From the NCBI GenBank assembly GCA_009602735.1, contig WELA01002708.1, positions 186,001 through 250,000 of the forward strand: 64,000 bases of DNA, written 5' to 3'. Within the stretch, counting starts at the first letter, position 1; every line of letters begins with the position of its first letter. A program made the translations under genes and the position numbers. The stretch is from Mesotaenium endlicherianum. Lineage: Eukaryota > Streptophyta > Zygnematophyceae > Zygnematales > Mesotaeniaceae. The notes beneath the pieces were generated by a model that saw only the letters and a list, made by a program, of their open reading frames with translations, was not told where the DNA came from and did no database searches. This document shows positions 28,458 to 37,838 of this stretch, one piece after another.

Positions 28458-30341
28458 CTAAACATTCACGATTAATACCGGTATGGGCAGTGCGTGCCTT
28501 ACGTCTTCAATGGTTTCCCCGAAGAGATAATCCTTGAGACCGCTGTGCCTGTGGGCGCCCATCACCAGCAGATCGGCCTTCGAATCCTTCACGATCCGGA
28601 TGATCTCATTCACCCGGCTCCGGTATCCTAATGCGGTCTCTACATGGTAACCCATGTCGCGCAGCTGGTGGGCATAGGCCTCCAAGCGGTTACGGTCGCG
28701 ACGGGTTTCGTCGTCATCGCTGGCCGATCCCAGGTAGCTGGCCGATACGCTTTCTACCACATGCAATAAAATATAGTGGACCGATTTTTTGCCCTGGGTT
28801 ACCGCATGGGCGATGAGCTTTTCATCGGCAATGGAAAAATCAAGCGATACAGCGATCCGCTCTGTGGGTTTCACTACCAGGTTGCGCAGGTTTGCTACGT
28901 CGCCGTGCATGGGAGGAACCTGGCGGCGGGCTTTGTATTTGCGCACCAGGGGCTGGAAAGTCATGATGAGGAACAGCCAGGTAAACCCGGGTATCGCCAG
29001 CGCCACCAGTATTTTCCATATCCAAAGTCCTTCTGAATGGAACAGTTGCGTTGTTTCTTCAGCAACCAATTTTACGTTGAGAATCACCAGGATCAACGCT
29101 ACCAGCCAGGCCAGTACCTTGATGCGCCAGGAAATGGCAAACTCCCCCATCGTTTCTTTATCGCTCACAAAATGGATCAGCGGGATTACGGCGAAGCCCA
29201 GTTGCAGGCTCAGTATCACCTGGCTCAATACCAACAGGTCGTCTACTTTTCCTTCACCATAAATCAATATCACTACTACTGCGGGTATGATGGCAATGAG
29301 GCGTGTGAGCAATCTTCTGAGCCAGGGATTCAGCCGCAGGCGCAGGTATCCTTCCATCACAATCTGACCCGCCAAAGTACCTGTAACGGTTGAGCTTTGT
29401 CCCGCTGCGATCAAAGCCACTGCAAACAACACCGGCGCCAGTCTCGTACCCAACAAGGGTTGCAACAGGCGATGGGCATCTTCAATCCGTGCCACTTGTG
29501 TGTTACCGGTCTTGAAAAAAACGGCTGCTGCCAGCACCATGATGGCAGTGTTCACAAAAAAAGCGCTGTTCAATGCAATGAAACTGTCGATCAGGTTGTA
29601 CCTGATGGCCCGCCATATCCCTGGCTTATCATCACTGATCTTTCTTGTCTGTACCAGCGCCGAATGCAGGTACAGGTTATGCGGCATCACTGTGGCGCCA
29701 ATGATACCTACTGCAATATAGAGTGCATCGTTATCGAGTGCAGAAGGCACGAGGCCGGTTACTACTTCTCCCAGGTGAGGTTCGGCGAGAAACAATTCCA
29801 CCAAAAAAGAACACCCGATCGTAGCCACCAATGCAATGATGAAGGCTTCCATTTTGCGAATGCCGTAACGCTGCAACAAAAGAAAAAGAAAAGTGTCGAG
29901 CAGGGTAATAACGGTACCCCATATCAATGGCAAGCCTGTGAGGAGGTTGATACCAATGGCCATGCCCAGCACTTCGGCCAGGTCGGTAGCGGCGATGGCC
30001 AGTTCGGCCAGGATGTAGAGGCAGAAGTTAACCAGTGGCGGATAGGTCTCGCGGTTGGCTTGTGCCAGGTCGCGACGGCGAACGATGCCCAGCCTGGCGC
30101 TGAGGCCCTGCAGGAGCAAAGCCATTAGGTTGCTCATCAGCAATACCCAAATCAGCTGGTAACCGAAGCGGGAACCTCCCTGCAAATCAGTAGCCCAGTT
30201 ACCGGGATCCATATAACCCACACTTACCAGGTAAGCAGGCCCTATATAGGCCAATATGCGCTTCCACCCTTTGCGCGGGGTGGTAGTATCTACCGATTCA
30301 TGCACTTCACTCAGCGACTGGTCTGTCTGCACCCTGTTCAT
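28458..30341 (-). CDS. mntH: Nramp divalent-metal transporter fused to a universal stress protein domain
   Basis: The 627-residue product starts with an Nramp transporter (about 25-475) with the metal-binding DPGN in YMDPGNWATD near 45-48, and the partner motif MPHNLYLHSA near 220. About 11 membrane segments are present. From about 490 a cytoplasmic Usp domain follows (RIAVSLDFSIADEKLIAHAV, VMGAHRHSGLKDYLFGET), with a variant of the nucleotide-binding glycine motif. It should import Mn or Fe with protons; the Usp part may sense nucleotides or stress. A double palindrome covers its promoter, which points to a DtxR/MntR-type repressor. Confidence 0.93.
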   Translation of the reverse strand: MNRVQTDQSLSEVHESVDTTTPRKGWKRILAYIGPAYLVSVGYMDPGNWATDLQGGSRFGYQLIWVLLMSNLMALLLQGLSARLGIVRRRDLAQANRETYPPLVNFCLYILAELAIAATDLAEVLGMAIGINLLTGLPLIWGTVITLLDTFLFLLLQRYGIRKMEAFIIALVATIGCSFLVELFLAEPHLGEVVTGLVPSALDNDALYIAVGIIGATVMPHNLYLHSALVQTRKISDDKPGIWRAIRYNLIDSFIALNSAFFVNTAIMVLAAAVFFKTGNTQVARIEDAHRLLQPLLGTRLAPVLFAVALIAAGQSSTVTGTLAGQIVMEGYLRLRLNPWLRRLLTRLIAIIPAVVVILIYGEGKVDDLLVLSQVILSLQLGFAVIPLIHFVSDKETMGEFAISWRIKVLAWLVALILVILNVKLVAEETTQLFHSEGLWIWKILVALAIPGFTWLFLIMTFQPLVRKYKARRQVPPMHGDVANLRNLVVKPTERIAVSLDFSIADEKLIAHAVTQGKKSVHYILLHVVESVSASYLGSASDDDETRRDRNRLEAYAHQLRDMGYHVETALGYRSRVNEIIRIVKDSKADLLVMGAHRHSGLKDYLFGETIEDVRHALPIPVLIVNV

Positions 30342-30346
30342 TATGA

Positions 30347-30377
30347 GTCTAAATTAAACATTTAGACAAATCTAAAT
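30347..30377 (-). promoter_or_regulatory. Double palindromic operator over the mntH -7 box
   Basis: Two perfect inverted repeats share one arm: GTCTAAAT (30347-30354) with ATTTAGAC (30360-30367), and ATTTAGA (30360-30366) with TCTAAAT (30371-30377). On the minus strand the -7 box TAGATTTG (30367-30374) lies inside the second palindrome, 25 nt before the ATG. A bound regulator would block RNA polymerase. A metal-dependent DtxR/MntR-type regulator is inferred from the target gene, not from a known motif. Confidence 0.7.
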
Positions 30378-30477
30378 TATTTTATCGATAACACTGTCCG
30401 CCTAGTCACTTCACGCGAAACGCTTACATTTATGGCATAAAACCGGGCAAAGCAATTATTACACAAACAATATCTGA

Positions 30478-31428
30478 ATGAAAAAATGGATCGCTGGCTT
30501 TTTACTATTGGGCATTTTATCCTGTAAAGAGAAAAAGACCGACTTCTCAGGCGATGTGCCGCTCAAAGCTTCCGATTTTATCGGAGCGTTTCCGAAGATC
30601 ACAACGGTATTCAATGTGACGGATACCAATGTAGGCAAAAAAGCAGATACCCTTACCATCGGCTACAAGGCGCTGGAGCAGTTTGTGCCCGACAGTGCGC
30701 TTGATATACTGACGGGGAAAGATAAGAAGCGCTTGCAGATACACCCTGTTGGATTGATCGAAAAGGACAAGGAAAATTATCTCCTGCTCAATTTCGTTAA
30801 ACGGAACAAGACAACCCTGGGAGTGATCGTGACCGATAAGAAGATCAAATTCCTGGGTGCCAAAGAGCTGTTATCCAATGCCAGGGATGATGGATATACG
30901 CATTCTGTTTCTGTGAACCGCGAGCCCACTTTCATCGTCAGCAAAGAAAGGATGGGGAAAGACAATACCCTGTTGTTTTCACGTACCGGCTGGGTGTTCA
31001 ACAATGCGGGATTGTTCATGGTAGCGATACATGATTCCAATGAAGAACCGCGGAAATCGGCTATCATCAACCCTATTGATACATTGTCGCGTAAAAACAA
31101 GCTCAGCGGCGATTATGTGCAGGATAAAAAGAATTTTGTATCGTTGCGTGACGGAAAAGATCCCAGCCACTATGTCTTCTTCATTCATTTTGAAAAAGAT
31201 GGTGGCAGTTGCACCGGTGAACTGAAAGGCCAGTTGGTTATTCATACACCCAATACAGCACAGTTTTCAGCGAGTGGCGACCCCTGTGTGATCGATTTCA
31301 ACTTTGAAGGCAATACATTAAAGATCAAGGAAAAAGGTAGTTGCGGCAACCATCGCGGCATCAAATGTTTCTTCGATGATTCCTTCCGTAAGAAAAGGGA
31401 ACCCAAAACCGCCCGTAAGCAGGGGTAA
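30478..31428 (+). CDS. Lipoprotein of unknown function
   Basis: The 316-residue product has a short signal peptide with the lipobox GILSC (Cys 16) followed by Lys/Glu residues, so it is likely an envelope lipoprotein. The mature part is basic and beta-rich, with two Cys pairs near the C-terminus (GGSCTGELKG, DPCVIDFNF, GSCGNHRGIKC) that may form disulfides. The C-terminal 15 residues are strongly basic. I know no function; related proteins seem restricted to Chitinophagaceae-like bacteria, but this is an impression. Confidence 0.78.
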   Translation: MKKWIAGFLLLGILSCKEKKTDFSGDVPLKASDFIGAFPKITTVFNVTDTNVGKKADTLTIGYKALEQFVPDSALDILTGKDKKRLQIHPVGLIEKDKENYLLLNFVKRNKTTLGVIVTDKKIKFLGAKELLSNARDDGYTHSVSVNREPTFIVSKERMGKDNTLLFSRTGWVFNNAGLFMVAIHDSNEEPRKSAIINPIDTLSRKNKLSGDYVQDKKNFVSLRDGKDPSHYVFFIHFEKDGGSCTGELKGQLVIHTPNTAQFSASGDPCVIDFNFEGNTLKIKEKGSCGNHRGIKCFFDDSFRKKREPKTARKQG

Positions 31429-31545
31429 CCCGAACGATTGTATCAATCTTAAACATGTTTCCCACAGACCAATGTGTATAAAATACATGTTAATTGAAAA
31501 AACCTATATTGCGCAACTAAATTGTATCAAAGCAAGCAACCCATC

Positions 31546-33198
31546 ATGAATTTCAGAAATTTCCAGGTTCCCTATCAGATCAGTGAACAGTACAGCAAGA
31601 AAGCGGCTTATTTTTCTATGGAATTTGCCGTTCATCAACCTTTGAAAATATACAGCGGCGGCCTGGGCTTCCTGGCCGGATCGCATCTGCGCAGCGCCTA
31701 TGAATTGCGGCAGAACCTTATCGGCGTGGGCATTTTATGGAAATACGGTTATTACGACCAGGCACGTAACCAGGACCAGACCCTGCAGGTGACTTTTATG
31801 GAAAAGCTCTACAGTTTTCTGGAAGATACCGGTATTAAATTCCAGATATCGATACATGATCATCCGGTATGGGTGAAAGCCTATTACCTGCATCCGGAAA
31901 CTTTTTGCAGTGCACCCCTGTTCCTGCTGAGCACCGACTTGCCGGAGAACGATTATGTATCGCAAACCATTACCCACCGTTTATACGATGCCAATGTGGC
32001 CACTAAAGTGGCCCAGTTCATCCTGTTGGGCGTGGGTGGCGCGAAGCTGATAGACGAGCTCGGTTTCAACCCCGATGTGTATCACCTGAACGAAGCACAC
32101 GGCATTTCTTCCGCTTTTTACCTGCTCAACAAATTCAAGAGCGTAGAGAAAGTGAAGGAACACCTGGTATTCACTACCCATACGCCTGAAGAAGCCGGCA
32201 ACGAGAAGCACGATATTTATCTCTGTCATAAAATGAGTTATTTCTGCGGACTCAGCATCGATGAAGTGCGCAAGCTCACCGGCATCAAAGACGACCAGTT
32301 CAACCATTCACTGGCAGCACTTCGCTTTGCCCGCAAAGCCAACGGCGTATCTGCTTTGCACGGTCGCGTGAGTCGGGAAATGTGGAAGAACTATGAAGGC
32401 ATTTGTCCGATCGCTTCCATCACCAACGCGCAAAACTGGCGTTACTGGGCCGATAAACAATTGTATCGTTTCCAGGAAGAAGGCAATGATCTTGGGTTCG
32501 ACGACCGCAAAAAATACCTGAAGAAAAGGGCTTTTGAGATCGTTGCCGATCAAACCGGGAAGGTCTTTGATCCGAATGTGCTCACCATTGTATGGGCCAG
32601 GCGTTTTGCCGGCTACAAGCGTGCCGATATGCTCACCTACGATATGGAGCGTTTTGAGGCATTGCTGAATAATCCGAAATACCCTGTACAGATCATCTGG
32701 GCAGGTAAACCCTACCCTGTTGATTACCCGGCCATTTCGCAGTTCAACAACCTGGTACACCTGAGCAAGAACTACAAAAACGTAGCGGTATTGATCGGTT
32801 ATGAACTGGGTTTGAGCAAGCGATTGAAGCAGTCGGCCGACGTATGGCTGAACAACCCGCGTGTACCCCGCGAAGCATCGGGTACCAGTGGTATGACGGC
32901 CGCTATGAACGGAGCCGTGAACTTTTCTACCGATGATGGCTGGATACCTGAATTCGTGAACCATGGCAACAATGGTTTCGTGGTACCCAAGGCCGATTAT
33001 GGCAACATGACCGTACATGACCAGGACGAATACGACCTGCATAAGGTGTATGAAATCCTGGAACAACAAATACTGCCCATCTACTACGATAATTTCGATA
33101 CCTGGAGGCAGATCATGAAAAACGGTATGCGTGATGTGCGTTTCCAGTTCGACAGCAACAGGATGGCGCATGAGTACTACGAGATCATGTATAAATAG
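31546..33198 (+). CDS. Alpha-glucan phosphorylase homologue (GT35-like) lacking the PLP lysine
   Basis: The 550-residue protein aligns with bacterial alpha-glucan phosphorylases of the short type: YFSMEFAVHQPLKIYSGGLGFLAGSHL near 24-50, HLNEAHG near 180, FTTHTPEEAGNEKHD near 207, and RRFAGYKRADM near 350. At the pyridoxal-phosphate site the sequence is EASGTSGMTAAMNG. The family pattern requires Lys after Met, but residue 451 is Thr (codon ACG at 32896). Without this Lys the Schiff base cannot form, so it may be a different glucan-active enzyme or a binding protein. The frame begins at TTG 31522, but ATG 31546 fits better. Confidence 0.85.
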   Translation: MNFRNFQVPYQISEQYSKKAAYFSMEFAVHQPLKIYSGGLGFLAGSHLRSAYELRQNLIGVGILWKYGYYDQARNQDQTLQVTFMEKLYSFLEDTGIKFQISIHDHPVWVKAYYLHPETFCSAPLFLLSTDLPENDYVSQTITHRLYDANVATKVAQFILLGVGGAKLIDELGFNPDVYHLNEAHGISSAFYLLNKFKSVEKVKEHLVFTTHTPEEAGNEKHDIYLCHKMSYFCGLSIDEVRKLTGIKDDQFNHSLAALRFARKANGVSALHGRVSREMWKNYEGICPIASITNAQNWRYWADKQLYRFQEEGNDLGFDDRKKYLKKRAFEIVADQTGKVFDPNVLTIVWARRFAGYKRADMLTYDMERFEALLNNPKYPVQIIWAGKPYPVDYPAISQFNNLVHLSKNYKNVAVLIGYELGLSKRLKQSADVWLNNPRVPREASGTSGMTAAMNGAVNFSTDDGWIPEFVNHGNNGFVVPKADYGNMTVHDQDEYDLHKVYEILEQQILPIYYDNFDTWRQIMKNGMRDVRFQFDSNRMAHEYYEIMYK

Positions 33199-33200
33199 AT

Positions 33201-33246
33201 GTTAGTTGTGAGTTGTTAGATTAATTCTAGCAACTGACAACTAACA
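33201..33246. repeat. Palindromic repeat, copy C (mismatched stem)
   Basis: Left arm 33201-33220 pairs with right arm 33226-33246 in three blocks (9, 5 and 4 bp) split by single mismatches. The wording is the same as in the other copies. The TAG stop of the upstream gene directly precedes it and forms part of a shared TAGATGTTAG. It lies between two genes of the same direction. Confidence 0.8.
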
Positions 33247-33263
33247 ACTCTCAACTATAATTC

Positions 33264-33271
33264 TATCTTTG
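33264..33271 (+). promoter_or_regulatory. -7 box of ubiX, 4 nt from the start codon
   Basis: TATCTTTG is a full TAnnTTTG match. GCGG and then the ATG at 33276 follow. Transcription would start at or within a base or two of the ATG, giving a leaderless mRNA. Confidence 0.5.
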
Positions 33272-33275
33272 GCGG

Positions 33276-33836
33276 ATGAATAAAGTTGCCCTAGCCATTA
33301 CCGGAGCCAGCGGAGCCATTTATGCAAAGCTGTTACTGGATAAGTTGTTATTGCTGAAAACACAATATGCTGAAGTGGGTATTGTGATGAGCAAAAATGC
33401 AGAAGAGGTATGGCAGACAGAATTAGGCAATGATAGTTATCGCAAATACCCTTTCCGTTTTTTTGATAAACATGATTTCAAAGCGCCCTTTGCTTCGGGA
33501 TCGGCGCATTACAATATTATGATGGTAGCGCCCTGTAGTATGGGCACGCTGGGCAGGATTGCAAGTGGTGTAAGTGACGATCTGGTTACCCGTAGCGCCG
33601 ATGTGATGCTAAAAGAAAGACGCAAGCTTATTTTACTGGTGCGCGAAACGCCTTACAACCTTATTCATATCCGGAACATGGAAACAGTAACACTGGCAGG
33701 GGGCATTATTTGCCCTGCCAGTCCTTCTTTTTACAGTAAACCTGTTACCATTGAGGCAGCTGCATCTACTGTAGTAGATCGCATGCTCGATTTAGCAGGA
33801 TTTGAAATTAACAGCTTTCGTTGGGGGAGCGCTTAA
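33276..33836 (+). CDS. ubiX: UbiX-type flavin prenyltransferase
   Basis: The 186-residue flavoprotein shows ITGASGAIYAKLLLDKL at 8-24, VAPCSMGTLGRIASGVSDDLVTRSADV near 85-111 and KLILLVRETPYNLIHIRNM near 116-134. These are hallmarks of UbiX/Pad1. The enzyme adds a dimethylallyl group to reduced FMN to make prenyl-FMN for UbiD-type decarboxylases. No ubiD is near. The gene ends 4 nt inside the convergent hutG-like gene. Its -7 box is next to the ATG. Confidence 0.95.
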   Translation: MNKVALAITGASGAIYAKLLLDKLLLLKTQYAEVGIVMSKNAEEVWQTELGNDSYRKYPFRFFDKHDFKAPFASGSAHYNIMMVAPCSMGTLGRIASGVSDDLVTRSADVMLKERRKLILLVRETPYNLIHIRNMETVTLAGGIICPASPSFYSKPVTIEAAASTVVDRMLDLAGFEINSFRWGSA

Positions 33837-34879
33837 CTCTTGGCTTTCAGAAAATCGCTCACCAGATAACTGATCAGCTTCCCTGTATCGGCGCTGGTTC
33901 TTCCGTTAGACAACTGTGCAGCGCCTTCACAAATATGCAGATATGCCACTTTGCTGTCTGCTGCCGTAAAATTGATATACTGTCGGGCATGCTGAATGCT
34001 GATACCGGCTGGACTGGAAGCGCTGCTCAACACATTTGCAACTGAATCGAGGTCTATTTCTATTCCACACAGACTATCTTCTGTAAAGCCTGTTGCATGG
34101 CCAATGGCTTGCAGGAAAGTTCTTTTCTCGTGCACGAATATGTCTTCATAAGTAATGCAATCAACAAAGGGATTGTTCACAATATCCATCCATACATTTT
34201 GAGGCAGGTAGTTTTCATGTATGCCCACCACACAATATTTTTCCAGGTAACCATCGGCCTCAGCGTAAGTAAAACCGTTACCGCTGTGCCGGCCTTCCAT
34301 GGGCCTGAAATCGGTGTGGGCATCGAGGTTAATGGCATTGATCTGTGCAATGGGCAGGATACCTGCTTTGTGAAATCCTTTGGCAGCGCCTTTGATGCAG
34401 GGATAAGCATTATTATGCCCACCACCAATGACAACCGGTATCTTTTTATTCTGCGTAATCATATGCACCAACTGCTCCACTTCATCATCGATCATGTTAA
34501 CAGCATGCCGGCGGGCTTCCAGCTTCTCGTCGAAATCATGGGCATTTTGTTCTATCAGGGATTCAATGTCTGAGAAATCAAAATGTCCCAACAGGAGGAT
34601 ATTACTCCCTTCCAGGAAATCATTGCTCTGAATATTCAGGAACGACTGTAAAAAAGGCATCCAGACCGAATCGGCTCCTCCGATACCCATATTGGCTTTT
34701 ACTCCGATGTCTTCGGGTATACCAAACAAAACAAATGGCGCAGTGGACTGTTGCAATGTTGTTTCGAGTAAATGGGGGCCGGCCGATAGCTGCACCCGCT
34801 CTCCGAGCTTGGTTTCATAACGGCGGATTTTTGTGAGAGACAAAACATCCTGCTTGTCGTAGAATTTAAAATGCTTCAT
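33833..34879 (-). CDS. hutG: Ureohydrolase, probable formimidoylglutamase (HutG)
   Basis: The 348-residue protein belongs to the arginase/agmatinase/formiminoglutamase family. Its metal ligands are seen in VIGGGHNNAY near 152-161, INLDAHTDFRPMEGRHSGNGF near 184-204, and GIEIDLDSV near 278. The N-terminal region has GIPEDIGVKANMGIGGADS. Being 56 nt behind hutI, it most likely hydrolyses N-formimidoyl-glutamate to glutamate and formamide at the end of histidine breakdown. An arginase or agmatinase role is less likely but not excluded. Confidence 0.85.
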   Translation of the reverse strand: MKHFKFYDKQDVLSLTKIRRYETKLGERVQLSAGPHLLETTLQQSTAPFVLFGIPEDIGVKANMGIGGADSVWMPFLQSFLNIQSNDFLEGSNILLLGHFDFSDIESLIEQNAHDFDEKLEARRHAVNMIDDEVEQLVHMITQNKKIPVVIGGGHNNAYPCIKGAAKGFHKAGILPIAQINAINLDAHTDFRPMEGRHSGNGFTYAEADGYLEKYCVVGIHENYLPQNVWMDIVNNPFVDCITYEDIFVHEKRTFLQAIGHATGFTEDSLCGIEIDLDSVANVLSSASSPAGISIQHARQYINFTAADSKVAYLHICEGAAQLSNGRTSADTGKLISYLVSDFLKAKS

Positions 34880-34935
34880 CTTATTAACAGGTTTCCTTTC
34901 CGGTTAAGTTAACATATTCACCCGAAAACATAAAA

Positions 34936-36180
34936 TCACTTTTCTATCCATTCTCCGTTGATCATCACCCTGTCTACCAGGTTCGACCCGAACGCATAAG
35001 GCAAATAAGCCAGCGAAGGGATGGGTTTCGTAAAAATGAGGTTGGCTTTTTTACCTACTGTAATACTACCCAGTCGATCGCCCAATTCCATAGCATAAGC
35101 GCCGTTCATCGTGGCGGCATTGATGGCTTCTTCGGGTGATAGTTTCATTTGTATACAGCTCATGGATACCACCAGGTTCATATTGCCGCTTGGGCTCGAG
35201 CCGGGATTGTAGTCAGACGCCAGCGCTATGGCACAGCCTGCATCTATCAATTGCCTCGCTGGTTGAAAAGGCATGCGCAGAAAAAAGGCGGCAGTAGGCA
35301 ACAATGTACCGATGGTATTGGACGCAGCGAGCACTTTAATGGCATCGGCATCCATGGTTTCGAGATGATCTACCGATAAGGCACCCAATTGTACGCCCAC
35401 TTGTACACCGCCCGAAAGATGCAATTGGTTGGCGTGTATTTTGGGTTTCAATCCTGCCATCATACCTGCTTTACAGATGGTGATGGTTTCAGCCGGTGAA
35501 AAGAATCCTTCTTCACAAAAAACATCGATGTAGTCGGCCAGTTTTTCTTTTGCTATCTCAGGTAACATCTCATGAATCAGGAGATCGATGTATCCCTGGT
35601 GATCATTACGATAAACCAGCGGATAAGTATGTGCCCCTAAAAATGTGGCTTTAACGGGTATGGGTGAAACGGTCTTCAGCTTTTTAATCACCCGCAGCAT
35701 TTTCAACTCTCCTTCCACCGATAAACCATACCCGCTTTTGATCTCAATGGCACCTGTACCCAAGCGGATCAGTTCATATAAACGTTGCAGCGATTGTTCG
35801 AAAAGCTGCTCTTCGGGCATTTCCTGCAGCTTGCGGGCAGAGTTAAGAATACCACCGCCTTTGGCGGCGATGGCTTCATAGCTCATTCCCCTGATCTTGT
35901 CTACAAACTCTTCTTCCCTGCTGGCTGCAAAAACCAGGTGGGTATGGCTGTCGCACCAGGCAGGTAAAACAAAAGCGCCCCGGGCATCAATGACGGTTGG
36001 ATTCGAAAGTTCCTGCTTATCAATGTCTTTCATGAGACCATACGCTGCGATCCTTTCATCATCCAGCAACAAAAAAGCATCTTCTACACAAGGCAGTTCT
36101 CTTAGTGCCGCACCTCTCAAAACAGTACTGGTATTTCTTGTACCGACCAGGCATTTAATGTGGGTAATCAACCTGAGCAT
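34936..36180 (-). CDS. hutI: Imidazolonepropionase
   Basis: The 414-residue amidohydrolase has the metal motif PAWCDSHTHLVFAASREEEF near 68-87. Further family motifs are GGGILNSA, IEIKSGYGLS near 145-154, HANQLHLSGGVQVGVQLGALSVDHLE near 248-273 and ALASDYNPGSSPS near 320. It opens the imidazolone ring to give formimidoyl-glutamate. The longest frame starts at GTG 36204; ATG 36180 lies 13 nt after AGGGGG and fits the family start. hutH and hutU are not in the window. Confidence 0.94.
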   Translation of the reverse strand: MLRLITHIKCLVGTRNTSTVLRGAALRELPCVEDAFLLLDDERIAAYGLMKDIDKQELSNPTVIDARGAFVLPAWCDSHTHLVFAASREEEFVDKIRGMSYEAIAAKGGGILNSARKLQEMPEEQLFEQSLQRLYELIRLGTGAIEIKSGYGLSVEGELKMLRVIKKLKTVSPIPVKATFLGAHTYPLVYRNDHQGYIDLLIHEMLPEIAKEKLADYIDVFCEEGFFSPAETITICKAGMMAGLKPKIHANQLHLSGGVQVGVQLGALSVDHLETMDADAIKVLAASNTIGTLLPTAAFFLRMPFQPARQLIDAGCAIALASDYNPGSSPSGNMNLVVSMSCIQMKLSPEEAINAATMNGAYAMELGDRLGSITVGKKANLIFTKPIPSLAYLPYAFGSNLVDRVMINGEWIEK

Positions 36181-36396
36181 GTACACAATATACCCCCTTT
36201 CCACTTGTTAAACAATCTTGTGCAGATACATGGTTCAAAAGAATGTTGTACATTGCACATATGCATACCTGCAGCAGTTTTGTTTTTTTGACAGCGCATT
36301 TTGCCTGGATGTATCGCGGCCTCAATCCCATGCCCGATCATTAAGTTCATCTGTGTAACAACGGAAAACTTAATTTTTTCATCAACCCAACATTTT

Positions 36397-37833
36397 ATGG
36401 ATCAACTATTATCGGTTACCTCGGAAATCGGTACCCTGAAACGTTTATTGGTTCACAGTCCGGATAGCGGACTGGGAAAAGTAGTACCATCGAAAGCGCA
36501 GGACTGGTTATTTGAAGACATCGTTCACCTCGACACCATTCGCAAAGACGAATACGATTATTACACCAAATTATTACTCTACTTCCTCGATCCTGAAAAG
36601 ATCAATGGGAAACTCAGTACAATTGATGATCCTGCTTCCGACAGAAGTTTTTACAAACCTTGCCACCCTTCTTTTTTTCAATCGGATAAAGTGATAGAAC
36701 TGGAATGGTTACTGGCAAGCATACTGGACAGCCACGAGATTAGGGTAAAACTGGTGGCTTCTGTTTGTGCCATAGAAGGATGCACATACCGTGTGCAACA
36801 GGAACTGCTGAACTATACACCCAACGACCTGGCCAAAACATTTATCACCGGCTCTTCAACAGACAAGCACCTGCTGTTTGCCCCCATTCCCAATTTTATT
36901 TTCACCAGGGATATTGGCATTACCATCAAAGACCACTTCTTGCTCAACAAACCAGCCAAGAAAGCACGCACACGCGAAGCATTACTGGCCAAGTATATTT
37001 TCTTCCATCACCCTTTCTTTGAAAAATGGAAACAGAATATCATTGAGCTGACCGACTCGCACCATGGCTTCCTGTTGCCCAAAGACGATGACGATCGCAA
37101 GATGACGCTGGAAGGCGGCGACATCATGGTAGTAAGCGATAACCATGTATTGGTAGGCGTTAGTGAAAGGACCAGTTCAGAAGCGGCAGCCAGGATCACC
37201 AATATCCTGTTTGAAAAAAACATCGTAGAAAAAGTAACCATCATCCGAATTCCCAAGAAAAGGGATTACATGCATATCGACACGGTATTCACACAAGTAA
37301 AGCGGGATGTGTGGGTGATGCTGGGTAATTTCTCGCGCAAAGTCACCCGCCAGGAAGATGCCAATGCCATTGAACGCGTGCTGGAGATCAAGAAAGAAGA
37401 AAAGATCAAGATCCTGCAATTCCATAAAAAGCAACCTCATCACCCCATTACATTTGAAAGCCTGGAAGACCTGCTGACCGATGTGAGCAAAAATGATCTG
37501 CATTGTGAAGGAGAAGTACAGTTTATTTTCTCGGGAAATAATGAGTTCCCTTATAATGCCAGGGAACAATGGACAGATTCCTGCAACCTGCTGGCCCTGA
37601 AAGAAGGGGTGGTATTGGGATACGACCGTAACGATAAAACAACAGAAGCCTTTCGCAATGCCGGTTTCAGGATCGTTTATGCAAAAGAATTGTTGCAGCA
37701 ATTGGATGCAGGAACAGTGATCATTGATGAAATATCCGATACACTCATACTGATGCCATCGGCCGAGCTTTCGAGAGCCAGGGGTGGATTTCATTGCATG
37801 AGTTTGCCTTTGTGGCGTGAACCTTTACAATAA
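36397..37833 (+). CDS. Arginine deiminase family protein
   Basis: The 478-residue protein keeps the guanidine-modifying core: FIFTRDIGI near 169-177 (substrate Asp), LEGGDIM near 232-238, MHIDTVFTQ near 289-297 (His-Asp) and the C-terminal GGFHCMSLPLWRE with the catalytic Cys near 470. It is longer than typical ArcA (about 410). ArcA-like enzymes turn arginine into citrulline plus ammonia. The start at TTG 36301 was rejected for ATG 36397, where homology begins. It is followed after 5 nt by ctlX, which would act on the citrulline. Confidence 0.85.
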   Translation: MDQLLSVTSEIGTLKRLLVHSPDSGLGKVVPSKAQDWLFEDIVHLDTIRKDEYDYYTKLLLYFLDPEKINGKLSTIDDPASDRSFYKPCHPSFFQSDKVIELEWLLASILDSHEIRVKLVASVCAIEGCTYRVQQELLNYTPNDLAKTFITGSSTDKHLLFAPIPNFIFTRDIGITIKDHFLLNKPAKKARTREALLAKYIFFHHPFFEKWKQNIIELTDSHHGFLLPKDDDDRKMTLEGGDIMVVSDNHVLVGVSERTSSEAAARITNILFEKNIVEKVTIIRIPKKRDYMHIDTVFTQVKRDVWVMLGNFSRKVTRQEDANAIERVLEIKKEEKIKILQFHKKQPHHPITFESLEDLLTDVSKNDLHCEGEVQFIFSGNNEFPYNAREQWTDSCNLLALKEGVVLGYDRNDKTTEAFRNAGFRIVYAKELLQQLDAGTVIIDEISDTLILMPSAELSRARGGFHCMSLPLWREPLQ

Positions 37834-37838
37834 TACCC

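Noticed and set aside
32308-33171. 287-codon minus-strand frame opposite the phosphorylase homologue
   Set aside because: Shadow frame without motifs; the plus strand carries the clear family signature.
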